Shown here: piece by piece, positions 50,923-59,661 of the stretch
Numbering within the stretch: the stretch's first letter is position 1
How the letters are laid out: every line of letters starts with the position of its first letter
From: Streptomyces sp. NRRL S-340
GTDB lineage: Bacteria; Actinomycetota; Actinomycetes; Streptomycetales; Streptomycetaceae
Assembly: GCF_000720185.1 (NCBI RefSeq)
Contig: NZ_JOIY01000006.1
Span: forward strand, 124,001 to 188,000
Length of the DNA: 64,000 nucleotides
Reading direction: 5' to 3'
Translations under genes and position numbers: made by a program
The notes under the pieces: model-generated
The model's database searches: none
What the model was told of the DNA's origin: nothing
What the model saw: only the letters and a program-made list of their open reading frames with translations

Positions 50923-51878
50923 GCTCCCCGCACCTCCTCGGCGAGGGCCAGCGCCTCCCGCGCCATCTGCGCGGTGGCCTCGACGTCGGTCATCATCAGG
51001 GGCACCGCGCGGCAGCGGATCCCGGCCGTCTCGATCCGTTCCACCGCGCCCGCGTCGACGGTGTCGACGAGCCAGCCGTCGAGCAGCCCCGAACCGTAGT
51101 GCTCGGCGACCGCCGCGGCGGTGGACTCCACACCGACGGCGGCGAGGACCTTGTCGGCCATCCCGCGCACGGGCGCGTCCCCGACGATGGGGGACAGGCC
51201 GACCACCGGCACCCCGGCGTCGGCGATCGCCTCCCGGATGCCGGGGACGGCGAGGATGGTGCCGACGGAGACGACGGGGTTGGACGGCGGGAAGAGGATC
51301 ACGTCCGCCTCGGCGATCGCCTCCAGGACACCCGGCGCGGGTTTGGCCTGCTCGGCGCCGACCGGCACGACGGCCTCGGCCGGGACCGACGCCCGAAGCC
51401 GCACCCAGTACTCCTGGAAGTGGACCGCCTTGCGCTCGCCGTCGATGTCCACCGCGACGTGCGTCTCCACCCGGTCGTCGGACATGGGGATCAGCCGCAC
51501 GCCGGGCTTCCACCGGTCGCACAGGGCCTCGGTCACCGCGCTGAGCGGATAGCCCGCGCCCAGCATCTGGGTCCGCACGATGTGCGTGGCGAAGTCCCGG
51601 TCGCCGAGCCCGAACCACTCCGGCCCGACGCCGTAGGCCGCGAGCTCCTCCTTGAGGTGGAAGGTCTCCTCCGCCCGGCCCCAGCCCTGTTCCTCGTTGA
51701 TGCCCCCACCGAGCGTGTACATCACCGTGTCGAGATCCGGGCAGACCCTCAGCCCGAAGAGGTGGATGTCGTCGCCGGTGTTGCCGATGACCGTGACGTC
51801 CGCGTCCGGCACGGCCCGCTTCAGACCGCGCAGGAACCGGGCACCACCGATGCCGCCTGCCAGAACCACAATGCGCAT
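50919..51878 (-). CDS. fbiA: 2-phospho-L-lactate/phosphoenolpyruvate transferase
   Basis: A 319-residue CofD-family enzyme that transfers the phospho-linked three-carbon unit onto the deazaflavin Fo to make (dehydro-)F420-0. Motifs: [42 protein letters not shown], the Mg-binding [15 protein letters not shown], and [25 protein letters not shown]. The ATG at 51878 has no binding site; CAGACT lies six bases upstream on the minus strand, so the transcript may be leaderless. It is the first gene of the fbiA-fbiB operon. Confidence 0.96.
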   Translation of the reverse strand: MRIVVLAGGIGGARFLRGLKRAVPDADVTVIGNTGDDIHLFGLRVCPDLDTVMYTLGGGINEEQGWGRAEETFHLKEELAAYGVGPEWFGLGDRDFATHIVRTQMLGAGYPLSAVTEALCDRWKPGVRLIPMSDDRVETHVAVDIDGERKAVHFQEYWVRLRASVPAEAVVPVGAEQAKPAPGVLEAIAEADVILFPPSNPVVSVGTILAVPGIREAIADAGVPVVGLSPIVGDAPVRGMADKVLAAVGVESTAAAVAEHYGSGLLDGWLVDTVDAGAVERIETAGIRCRAVPLMMTDVEATAQMAREALALAEEVRGA

Positions 51879-51934
51879 GGGGCAAGTCTGGCAGGCGGGT
51901 ACGACAGCGGGGGACGCGGTGGGCGCAGAAGGGG

Positions 51935-52510
51935 TCACGCGTCGGCGGCGTCCGCCGCTTCCCGGCCGGCGGGGGCGGCGGCGCACCGGGCGGCGGTGTG
52001 CGCCGGGTGTGCGGGGTGCATGGGCATCTCGGTCAGCCCCGGGAAGTAGACGTGCAGGCTGACGGCGGGTTCGAGCGCGTCGTTGACGACGTCGTGCGCG
52101 TACCCCGGTGCGAAGACGTGCTGTCGACCGGCCCGCAGCGCGCGCGTGCCCTTCCGGGTGCGCTCGGTCAGGGTGCCGTCCAGGACGGTCAGGACGCCGG
52201 AGGAGCGGCCGTGGTCGTGCAGTCCGGTGCCCTGCCCGGGCACCCAGGACAGCAGCCACACCTCGTAGCCGATCGGGGTCCCTGGCGGCCGGACGGCGCC
52301 GTGCGCCTCGGGGACGGCGCGCAGCCGGTGGTACCAGCGGGTCGTCGCGTCGTAGCGGACGAGGTGCTCCCACTGGGCGCGGTCGGCCGCGATGGACCTG
52401 GCCAGCCCCACGAACTCGGCCACGGTGACCGGGTGCTCGCGCGGGGCCTGGAGGAGGTGGGGGACCTCGAGGAGGTCGCCGGCGATCTGGAGGTCGCTGT
52501 CGCTGTTCAT
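51935..52510 (-). CDS. cdo: cysteine dioxygenase
   Basis: A 191-residue cupin that oxidises cysteine to cysteine sulfinate with Fe(II) and oxygen. The first cupin motif is [21 protein letters not shown] with two His ligands; the third His lies in [11 protein letters not shown], and the closing [13 protein letters not shown] is typical. Length fits bacterial type I enzymes. The ATG at 52510 has only a distant GAGGA site. The message begins at least 270 bases upstream and includes a Cys-rich short reading frame, so control by attenuation is likely. It would drain cysteine made by the cystathionine beta-synthase at 5.8 kb. Confidence 0.92.
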   Translation of the reverse strand: MNSDSDLQIAGDLLEVPHLLQAPREHPVTVAEFVGLARSIAADRAQWEHLVRYDATTRWYHRLRAVPEAHGAVRPPGTPIGYEVWLLSWVPGQGTGLHDHGRSSGVLTVLDGTLTERTRKGTRALRAGRQHVFAPGYAHDVVNDALEPAVSLHVYFPGLTEMPMHPAHPAHTAARCAAAPAGREAADAADA

Positions 52511-52687
52511 GAGGTGCGGTGGTTCCTCGGAGGGGGTCGGAGAAGACCGGGGGAGGGGGCGGAGACCGAAGCGAGGCCGGAGGCATCGGCGCGGACCGGG
52601 GGAGTCCGGTGATCCGCTGGGAGGGGCGGGGTGCCGGGCGCGCGGGGCCCGGACGGCGACTGGAGCGGGCGCCCGGGGGCGCGGGGC

Positions 52688-52780
52688 TCAACAGCCGCAG
52701 CAGCGACAGCTACAGCGAGCGCGGGCAGCACCGTGGGACCCGGCGGTGCGGGTCGAGGTGAGTACCGAGTTCGCGAGCAT
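52688..52780 (-). CDS. leaderless Cys-rich leader peptide, candidate attenuator
   Basis: A 30-codon reading frame whose last nine residues are RCSCRCCGC; five of the last eight codons before the stop are Cys (TGT, TGT, TGC, TGC, TGT). Cysteine is otherwise rare in this proteome. The ATG at 52780 has no binding site but lies seven bases after the -10 of a good vegetative promoter. The frame ends 177 bases before the cysteine dioxygenase start on the same strand. In mycobacteria, leaderless poly-cysteine short frames are established cysteine-responsive attenuators. Here the downstream gene degrades cysteine. Confidence 0.75.
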   Translation of the reverse strand: MLANSVLTSTRTAGSHGAARARCSCRCCGC

Positions 52781-52787
52781 GCCCACA

Positions 52788-52816
52788 AGGACACCGGTTC
52801 ACACCAACGCTGTCAA
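52788..52816 (-). promoter_or_regulatory. promoter of the Cys leader peptide and cdo
   Basis: On the minus strand TTGACA (52816-52811) is a perfect -35 box; after exactly 17 bases comes TGTCCT (52793-52788) as -10, and the leader ATG is seven bases further on. Confidence 0.7.
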
Positions 52817-53258
52817 CTCGATGCCCGGAATGTGGGACATGCTTCACCTCATCCGGTTCATCTCGCAGGTGAAAGGTTTGCTCAGCGGGAGTCCGGGACA
52901 CATGGCGCACATGCCGGGCGCGCAAGCCCCGTTGCGATCCCGTGATCCGAATGTGATCCGGTTCGCTTCGGCGGGCGATCCGGAACGGGATCGAAGGCCT
53001 GGGCGTCCTTCCTTCTGTGGGCCCCGGCGGGGGCCCGCGCGGGGCGGGAGGTCTTCGGGGCCCCCGCTGTGTGTCAAGGTTTATGCCGATTTGAACACTT
53101 TCCGCATGGCCTTGGTTCCGCAGAGTGAATAAGGGGCCCAATAGCAGATCTCGGCTTGACTCGCCCGGAGCAGCACACTTGTAATTTCACTCGTGTCGTT
53201 CAGCCGGTATCGGTAACGGCTACATCACGGGGACGCGAAAGACAGACGAGGGGCGCAC
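52817..53258. promoter_or_regulatory. whiB upstream region and promoter
   Basis: TTGACT (53156-53161), 18 bases, then TGTAAT (53180-53185) is a good promoter 74 bases before the whiB start. Further upstream, GCGGGGGCCC (53027-53036) pairs perfectly with GGGCCCCCGC (53058-53067), a strong hairpin that could end or pause any transcript entering from the left. S. coelicolor whiB is known to have two promoters, one developmental; which one this is cannot be told. Confidence 0.55.
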
Positions 53259-53522
53259 ATGACCGAGCTGGTGCAGCAACTGCTGGTCGACGACGCGGAC
53301 GAGGAACTCGGCTGGCAGGAGCGCGCGCTGTGCGCCCAGACCGACCCCGAGTCCTTCTTCCCCGAGAAGGGCGGCTCCACCCGCGAGGCCAAGAAGGTCT
53401 GTCTCGCCTGCGAGGTCCGCTCCGAATGCCTCGAGTACGCCCTCGCCAACGACGAACGCTTCGGCATCTGGGGCGGCCTGTCCGAGAGGGAGCGGCGCCG
53501 CCTGAAGAAGGCCGCGGTCTGA
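53259..53522 (+). CDS. whiB: sporulation regulatory protein WhiB
   Basis: An 87-residue iron-sulfur regulator needed, with WhiA, for sporulation septation in aerial hyphae. The four [4Fe-4S] ligand Cys are in RALCAQTDPESFFPEKGG and KKVCLACEVRSECLEYAL, with the C-x2-C-x5-C spacing typical of Wbl proteins. The G(V/I)WGG turn appears as GIWGGLSERERRRLKK, followed by the basic DNA-contacting tail. The length and sequence match the WhiB branch itself. The ATG at 53259 follows GAGGGGCGCAC. It stands alone between cysteine dioxygenase and the large glycosyltransferase. Confidence 0.97.
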   Translation: MTELVQQLLVDDADEELGWQERALCAQTDPESFFPEKGGSTREAKKVCLACEVRSECLEYALANDERFGIWGGLSERERRRLKKAAV

Positions 53523-53715
53523 CGCCGTCCGCCCGCCCGCCGGGCGCCGCACCTCCCCGCAGAATCCTCACGAACGGCCCGTCGCAGGTGGGTTATCCAC
53601 AGGCGGCGGGCCGCCGTCATGGCCAGCCAGTAGTGTGGTCGCTCGTCCGAGACGCCCCGCTGCCCGAGGGGCACAGGCGTCCACCGCATCCACCGAACCG
53701 GGGCCGTGTATCTCG

Positions 53716-56700
53716 ATGTCCGTGCACAGCCGTACGGCAGCCCATTACGACGCCGCAGCGCCGTCGGACCCCCCGCGCGCCATGCCGTTCGCCCCCGCGC
53801 AGTCCGATCCCGAGCGCCCGCCGGAGTTCCCGCGGCACGTCGTGACCGCCGTCCTCGTCTCCCATGACGGCGCCCGCTGGCTGCCCGACGCCCTCGCCGG
53901 GCTCCTCGGCCAGGAACGCCCGGTGCAGTACGCCGTCGCGGCCGACACGGGCAGTGCGGACACCTCCGCCCAGGTGCTCGGCGAAGCCCTCGGCGACGAC
54001 CGCGTGCTCCACCTCGCCCGCCGTACCGGCTTCGGCCAGGCCGTCGAAGAGGCCACCCGCACCGCTCCGTACCTCACCCCGGACGAACTGCCCTACCTCA
54101 AGCGCCCCAGCGGCTGGGACCCCGTCGGCCGCACCTGGCGCGACGACGCCTACGACCTGCCCGACCTGCCGCACGGAGAACCGGTGCAGTGGCTCTGGCT
54201 GCTGCACGACGACTGCGCCCCCGAACCCGACGCCCTCGCCCAGCTGTTGCGGGTCGTCGACAACGAGTACGAACTCGGCCGCGACGACGTGGCGGTCGTC
54301 GGCCCCAAGCTCCGCGGCTGGTACGACCGCCGCCAACTCCTCGAAGTCGGCGTCAGCATCGCCAACTCCGGCCGCCGCTGGACCGGCCTGGACCGCCGCG
54401 AACAGGACCAGGGGCAGCACGACCACGTCCGGTCGGTCCTGTCGGTGTCCACCGCCGGAATGCTGATCCGGCGTGACATCTTCGAACAGCTCGGCGGATT
54501 CGACCGCAGGCTGCCCCTGATGCGCGACGACGTCGACCTGTGCTGGCGCGCCCACGCCGCCGGCCACCGCGTCCTCATCGCCCCCGACGCCGTCGTACGA
54601 CACGCCGAGGCGGCCTCCCGCGAGCGCCGCACCGTCGACTGCGTGGGCCGCACAGCGGCCTCCCCGCACAAGGTCGACAAGGCCGGCGCCGTCTACACCC
54701 TGCTCGTCAACACCCGCACGGCGGCGCTGCCCTGGGTGCTCGCACGCATCGTCCTGGGCACCGTGCTGCGCACCCTCGCCTACCTCGTCGGCAAGGTCCC
54801 CGGACAGGCCCTCGACGAGATCCGCGGCCTGGCCGGCACCCTGCTGCGCCCCGAGCGGATCATCGCCGGCCGGCGCGCGCGCGGTGCCTCCCGGATCGAC
54901 AAGGGCGAGCTGCGCGCCCTGTTCCCGCCGCCCGGCGCCACCGTCCGCGCCACCGTCGAACAGGTCGCGGGCAACCTCGTGGGCCGCTCCGACCCCGAGG
55001 CCTCGGCCGCGGGCCGGCACGGCGGCGCCGTCGAGTCGGGACCCGGCGGAGAGGACGCCGACTACCTGGAGATCGAGCAGTTCGCCCGCCTCAAGCGCAT
55101 CGCCCGCAAACCGGGCCCGGTGCTCTTCCTGGTCCTGCTGCTCGTCTCGCTGATCGCCTGCCGGAGCCTGCTCGGCGGCGGCGCGCTCGCGGGCGGCGCC
55201 CTCTTGCCCGCCCCCGCCGACTCCGGCGACCTGTGGTCGCGCTACCTCGACGCCTGGCACCCCGTCGGCGCCGGCGGCACCCCGTCCGCGCCGCCCTACC
55301 TGGCGCTCGTGGCGATGCTGGCCTCCCTGCTGCTCGGTTCCACGGGCCTCGCCGTCACCGTGCTGCTCGTCGGTTCGGTGCCGCTGGCCGGATTCACCGC
55401 GTACTTCGCCTCCCGCCCCCTCGTCCCCTCCCGCCTGCTGCGCGCCTGGGCGGCCGTCGTCTACGCCTTCCTGCCCGCGACCACCGGCGCCCTGGCCGGC
55501 GGCCGCATCGGCACCGCCGTGCTCGCCGTCCTGCTGCCGCTGATCGCCCGTGCGGGCATCGCGGCCGGCGGCCTCACCGCACCTCCCGGCGCACGCGGCA
55601 GCTGGCGCGCCACCTGGGCCTACGCCCTGCTGCTGACCGTCACCACCGCCTTCACCCCCATCGTCTGGCCCATCGCGCTGGTCCTCGGCATCGCCGTGCT
55701 GGCCGTGCGCCGCCGCGACCTGGTCGCCCACCTGCCCCGCTTCCTGGCCCAGTTGCTCACCCCGCTGCTGCTGCTCGCCCCCTGGTCGCTGACGCTGCTG
55801 CCGTCCGGTTTCTTCAAGGAGGCCGGTCTCGAGTACGGCTCCTCGGCGGCCTCCGCCCTGGACCTGCTCGGCGCCACCCCGGGCGGCCCCGGCACGGTGC
55901 ACGGGCTGATGCTCATCGGCATCGTCCTGGCCGCGCTCGCCGCCCTGCTGCGTGCGCAGCGCCAGTTCACCGTCTGGGCCGCCTGGTCCGTCGCGCTGGT
56001 GGCACTCGTCTTCGCCGTCCTGTCCAACGGCTCCACCTGGGCCGGCCCCGCGACCCTCGTCTACGGCCTGGCCCTGCTGACCGCGGCCCTGCTCGGCGCC
56101 GACGGGGCACGCGCGCGCGTGGCCGAGCAGAGCTTCGGCTGGCGTCAGCCGGTGGCCGCGCTGATCGCCTTCGCCTCGGCCGCCGGCCCGCTGCTCGTGG
56201 TCGCGGGCTGGATGATCCGCGGCGCCGACGGCCCGCTGGAGCGGCGCGACGCGGTGCAGGTGCCCGCCTTCGTCGCCGAGGAGAGCAGCACCCGTGACCA
56301 GGCCCGCACCCTGGTCCTCGACAGCGACTCCCCGGCCCACGTCGGCTACATGCTCGTCCGCGGCTCCGGTGTCCGCATGGGCGACGCCGAACTGGCGGCG
56401 GACGGCGGGAACAGCAGGCTCGACAAGGTCGTCGCCAACCTGGTCGCGGGCTCCGGCGCCGACCAGGCCGGCCAGCTCGGCGGCTTCGCCGTGCGCTACG
56501 TCCTCGTCCACAAGGGCGCGCCCCGCGAGATCAGCCGCGTGCTGGACGCCACCCCCGGCCTCTCCCGGCTCAGTCAGCAGGACGGCAGCGCCCTGTGGCG
56601 GGTGAACCAGGAGGTCTCCCGGGCCGCCGTCCTGCCCGCGCCGGACCCCGCCGCGGGACGGGGCGGCGCCTCCGGCGCGGGCACCGCCGCCGCGCAGCCC

Positions 56701-57513
56701 GTGGCCGCCGGCCCGGTCGAGATCCACACCACCGTCCCGTCGGGCCCCGCGGGCCGCGTGCTGCGGCTGGCCGACTCCGCCGCCGCGGGCTGGACCGCCA
56801 CCCTGGACGGCAAGCCGCTCACCCGCACCACCGTCGACGGCTGGGCCCAGGGCTTCCAGCTCCCCGCCTTCGGCGGCAGGCTCGACGTCACCTTCGACGC
56901 CCCGCTCGCGCGCACCGCCTGGCTGTGGGCCCAGGGCGCCCTCGCCGTCGTGCTGGTGGTGCTCGCCCTGCCCGGCCGCCGCCGCGACGTCGACGACGAC
57001 CTGCCCGAGGAGCAGCCCGTGCCCGCGCAGGCCGTGGCCGGCGAGGGCCGCCGGGCCCGCAGGCTGCGCGCCCAGGCCGAGGCGGAGGCCGAGTCCGGGA
57101 CCGACGAGCAGGACCGGCAGACCCCGCCCCAGGAGCCGGGCGGTGTGCCGCCCCTCCCGGAGCCCGCCCCGGCCGCCGTGCCGCACCAGCAGTCCTACGG
57201 CGAGTGGGACACCACCGCCTACGCGGGCACCGGAGCGGAGACCGGCTACGGCGCCTACGGCGACCAGCAGTACCCGGCGGCCGCCCCGCCCCAGCAGTAC
57301 CCGGCGGGCACGTACGACCAGGCGTACCAGGGCGGCCAGACCGACCCGTACCAGAGCGGTCCCTACGACCCGTACGCGTACGGCGGCGGCCAGGTCCCGG
57401 CCGACTCCTACGGCCAGACCTACCACCAGGGGTACGAGGAGCAGCCGTACGACCCCGCGCAGCACCATCCGCACGGCAACGGCAGTGAGCGCCCCGACGG
57501 GAGCCAGCAGTGA
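53716..57513 (+). CDS. giant membrane glycosyltransferase (GT2 domain plus polytopic domain)
   Basis: A 1265-residue protein. Residues ~35-330 are a GT-A family 2 domain (TAVLVSHDGARWLPDALAGLL, the DxD-like LLHDDCAPEPDAL, GGFDRRLPLMRDDVDLCWRAHAAGH). Residues ~460-850 hold about 12 hydrophobic segments. A long outside region (~840-1060) follows, then a final membrane helix near 1075, and a ~180-residue tail rich in Gln, Tyr, Pro and Gly (YPAAAPPQQYPAGTYDQAYQ). The ATG at 53716 has no clear site; TAGTGT at 53631-53636 may be the -10. Its stop overlaps the next start (GTGA), so it works with the DUF5719 protein. Likely job: building or exporting a wall glycopolymer. Confidence 0.88.
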   Translation: MSVHSRTAAHYDAAAPSDPPRAMPFAPAQSDPERPPEFPRHVVTAVLVSHDGARWLPDALAGLLGQERPVQYAVAADTGSADTSAQVLGEALGDDRVLHLARRTGFGQAVEEATRTAPYLTPDELPYLKRPSGWDPVGRTWRDDAYDLPDLPHGEPVQWLWLLHDDCAPEPDALAQLLRVVDNEYELGRDDVAVVGPKLRGWYDRRQLLEVGVSIANSGRRWTGLDRREQDQGQHDHVRSVLSVSTAGMLIRRDIFEQLGGFDRRLPLMRDDVDLCWRAHAAGHRVLIAPDAVVRHAEAASRERRTVDCVGRTAASPHKVDKAGAVYTLLVNTRTAALPWVLARIVLGTVLRTLAYLVGKVPGQALDEIRGLAGTLLRPERIIAGRRARGASRIDKGELRALFPPPGATVRATVEQVAGNLVGRSDPEASAAGRHGGAVESGPGGEDADYLEIEQFARLKRIARKPGPVLFLVLLLVSLIACRSLLGGGALAGGALLPAPADSGDLWSRYLDAWHPVGAGGTPSAPPYLALVAMLASLLLGSTGLAVTVLLVGSVPLAGFTAYFASRPLVPSRLLRAWAAVVYAFLPATTGALAGGRIGTAVLAVLLPLIARAGIAAGGLTAPPGARGSWRATWAYALLLTVTTAFTPIVWPIALVLGIAVLAVRRRDLVAHLPRFLAQLLTPLLLLAPWSLTLLPSGFFKEAGLEYGSSAASALDLLGATPGGPGTVHGLMLIGIVLAALAALLRAQRQFTVWAAWSVALVALVFAVLSNGSTWAGPATLVYGLALLTAALLGADGARARVAEQSFGWRQPVAALIAFASAAGPLLVVAGWMIRGADGPLERRDAVQVPAFVAEESSTRDQARTLVLDSDSPAHVGYMLVRGSGVRMGDAELAADGGNSRLDKVVANLVAGSGADQAGQLGGFAVRYVLVHKGAPREISRVLDATPGLSRLSQQDGSALWRVNQEVSRAAVLPAPDPAAGRGGASGAGTAAAQPVAAGPVEIHTTVPSGPAGRVLRLADSAAAGWTATLDGKPLTRTTVDGWAQGFQLPAFGGRLDVTFDAPLARTAWLWAQGALAVVLVVLALPGRRRDVDDDLPEEQPVPAQAVAGEGRRARRLRAQAEAEAESGTDEQDRQTPPQEPGGVPPLPEPAPAAVPHQQSYGEWDTTAYAGTGAETGYGAYGDQQYPAAAPPQQYPAGTYDQAYQGGQTDPYQSGPYDPYAYGGGQVPADSYGQTYHQGYEEQPYDPAQHHPHGNGSERPDGSQQ

Positions 57514-59030
57514 ACCGCACGACCCTGTCCCTGATCGCCGGTGTGGCCGCGCTCGCCGCCGTCACCGGATTCGCCGCGCTGGAGAGCCCGGACGCGGCAG
57601 GCGCCGGCACCGCGAAGGCCGCCGCGCGGCTGCCGGTCGAGCGCACCACCCTGGTCTGCCCGGCGCCGAGCAGCTCCGACATAGCCGACACCTCGTACAC
57701 GTCCTTCACCCCGGTGACCGCGGGGACGGGCAGCGGCGGCAAGGCCGAACTCCGGTCCGCCACCGAGGAGTCCGACTCCGCCACCGGCAATTCCGCGGGC
57801 AAGGGGAAGGGCGAGGACGGCGGCAAGAAGGCCGGCCGGCCCGCGCTGCAGCCCAAGGCGCCCGGTACGCCGGTCACCGGGGACACCTCGGGCGGGGACA
57901 CCCCCGCGCTGATCGGCACCGCCGAGGGCAAGTTCGCGCCCGGCTGGACCATGCAGCAGACCACCGAGGTCGCGGCGGGCGCCGGACGCGGCCTGCTGGG
58001 TGTGGACTGCACGGCCCCGGACACCGAGTTCTGGTTCCCCGGCGCGAGCACCGCCCCCGGCCGCTCGGACTACGTCCACCTGACCAACCCGGACGACTCC
58101 GCCGCCGTCGTCGACATCGAGCTGTACGGCAAGGACGGCGCCGTGAAGTCGACCGCGGGGGAGGGCATCACCGTCGCCCCGCACTCCAGCGAACCCGTCC
58201 TGCTGTCCACGCTCGGCGACACGCCGCAGGAGGACCTCACGGTGCACGTGAGCGTGCGCAGCGGCAGGGTCGGCGCGGCGGTGCAGGCACTCGACGACAA
58301 GGACGGCGGGGACTGGCTGTCGGCCGCCGCGGACCCGGCGACCGGTCTGGTGCTGCCGGGCATCCCCAAGGACGCCGCCTCCGTGCGGCTGATCGCCTTC
58401 ACGGCGGCCGACGCCGACACCGACCTGAAGGTGAAACTGGCCTCGCCGACCGGGCTGATCACCCCCGCGGGGCACGAGACCGTGCACGTGAAGGGCGGCA
58501 CGACGACCGCCGTCGACCTGGGCGACCTCACGCGCGGGGAGGCCGGCTCGCTGGTGCTCACCCAGGCCTCGTCACCGGTGCCGGTGGTCGCCGCGCTGCG
58601 GGTGACCAGGGGCAAGGGAAGCAAGCGGGAGACGGCGTTCATCCCGGCGTCCGCACCGGTCGGGGCACGGGCGACGGCCGCCGACAACAGCGCGAAGGGC
58701 TCGACCCTGTCGCTGACCGCCCCCACCGCCACCGCGCAGGTCAAGGTCACCGCGTCGGCGGGCACCGAGGGCGGCACGCAGGCGTCGCGGACGTACACGA
58801 TCAAGGCGGGCACCACCCAGGACATCGTCCCGCCCCGCCCGTCCGGCCTGAAGGGCGGTTATGCCCTCACCGTGGAGTGCCTGTCCGGCGGCCCGGTCTA
58901 CGGCGCCCGTACGCTGACCGCGTCGGTGGAGGACACTCCCGGCTTCACGATCCAGACCCTCCCGGACGACCGGGGGACGGTGTCGGTCCCGCACGCCGAC
59001 GAGGACATCGCGGTACTCCAGGAGAAGTGA
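57510..59030 (+). CDS. DUF5719 family exported or anchored protein
   Basis: A 506-residue protein coupled to the large glycosyltransferase by a GTGA overlap (GTG at 57510). A hydrophobic N-terminus (MNRTTLSLIAGVAALAAVTGFAAL) directs it across the membrane. A low-complexity Lys/Gly/Ser region (~75-135) precedes a beta-rich part (~150-500) with repeated VDLGDLTRG and VVAALRVTRGKG-like strands, suggesting immunoglobulin-like or beta-sandwich domains. The family name comes from memory. A role as outside partner of the glycosyltransferase is inferred from coupling alone. Confidence 0.8.
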   Translation: MNRTTLSLIAGVAALAAVTGFAALESPDAAGAGTAKAAARLPVERTTLVCPAPSSSDIADTSYTSFTPVTAGTGSGGKAELRSATEESDSATGNSAGKGKGEDGGKKAGRPALQPKAPGTPVTGDTSGGDTPALIGTAEGKFAPGWTMQQTTEVAAGAGRGLLGVDCTAPDTEFWFPGASTAPGRSDYVHLTNPDDSAAVVDIELYGKDGAVKSTAGEGITVAPHSSEPVLLSTLGDTPQEDLTVHVSVRSGRVGAAVQALDDKDGGDWLSAAADPATGLVLPGIPKDAASVRLIAFTAADADTDLKVKLASPTGLITPAGHETVHVKGGTTTAVDLGDLTRGEAGSLVLTQASSPVPVVAALRVTRGKGSKRETAFIPASAPVGARATAADNSAKGSTLSLTAPTATAQVKVTASAGTEGGTQASRTYTIKAGTTQDIVPPRPSGLKGGYALTVECLSGGPVYGARTLTASVEDTPGFTIQTLPDDRGTVSVPHADEDIAVLQEK

Positions 59031-59134
59031 CCGCGGGCCGGGGCGGGCAGCAGCGTCAGGGCCGGAGCGGGACCCGGTCCTGACCGGGCACGCCGCCGGC
59101 ACCGGGGCTCGCCGCACCTCCTCGGTGTCCGGGC

Positions 59135-59174
59135 GCCCCCGCCCCGGCGGGCGCGCCCCGGGCCGGGCGGGGGC
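59135..59174. terminator. weak hairpin between DUF5719 and metallopeptidase-family genes
   Basis: GCCCCCGCCC (59135-59144) pairs with GGGCGGGGGC (59165-59174). It lies between two convergent genes, 105 bases from one stop and 35 from the other. The region is so GC-rich that chance pairing is possible. Confidence 0.5.
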
Positions 59175-59208
59175 CGGCCAGGAAGCAGCCCGGGCCGGCT
59201 CTGGCCGG

Positions 59209-59661
59209 TCAGTCCTCCCCGTAACGGGGGTCCACCGTCTCCGGTGTCAGGCCCAGCAGTTCGGCCACCTGCTCGACCACGATCTCGTGCACCAGCGCGG
59301 CCCGCTCGTCGCGGCCCTTGCTGCGGATCTCCACCGGCCGCCGGTAGACCACGACCCGCGCCCGCCGTCCCTCGTCCGCGGGCACCGTGTCGCCGAGCGG
59401 CACCGGCTCGTCGCTCCAGGTCTGCCCGGACCCGGCCGGCCGCGGCACCTCCAGCACGACGAAGTCGACGTCGGCCAGCTGCGGCCACCGCCGCTCCAGA
59501 CGGTCCACGGAATCCTGCACCAGGTCCGCGAACACCTCGGCGCGGCTCGCGGCGAGCGGCACCTGCGGCGGTGCGATCGGGCCGCGCATGCCCCGGCCGT
59601 GGCGATCACGTCGGCGGGGCCCGGGGCCTGCGGCACGGGGCGGTACACGGTTGTCCATCAC
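59209..59661 (-). CDS. metallopeptidase-family (zincin-like) protein with altered HExxH
   Basis: A 150-residue protein. The first ~35 residues are Arg/Pro-rich. The rest fits the zincin-like metallopeptidase family PF06262: FADLVQDSVDRLERRWPQL, VDFVVLEVPRP, ARVVVYRRPVEIRSKGRDERAALVHEIVVEQVAELLGLTPETVDPRY. At the place of the HExxH motif the sequence is HEIVV, so the second His is missing and zinc binding is doubtful. The GTG at 59661 has no binding site; TACCCT lies six bases upstream on the minus strand, so the mRNA is probably leaderless. A relative also sits near whiB2 and manB in mycobacteria. Confidence 0.82.
   Translation of the reverse strand: MMDNRVPPRAAGPGPRRRDRHGRGMRGPIAPPQVPLAASRAEVFADLVQDSVDRLERRWPQLADVDFVVLEVPRPAGSGQTWSDEPVPLGDTVPADEGRRARVVVYRRPVEIRSKGRDERAALVHEIVVEQVAELLGLTPETVDPRYGED

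Noticed and set aside
52392..53132. Plus-strand frames in the cdo-whiB interval
   Set aside because: No binding site, composition not like neighbouring proteins, and they cross the cdo promoter region and the whiB promoter area.
53617..57474. A 1285-codon minus-strand frame opposite the giant glycosyltransferase
   Set aside because: It is the mirror of a real gene in very GC-rich DNA; the translation is Gly/Gln/Val/Arg noise without domains, while the plus strand has clear motifs.
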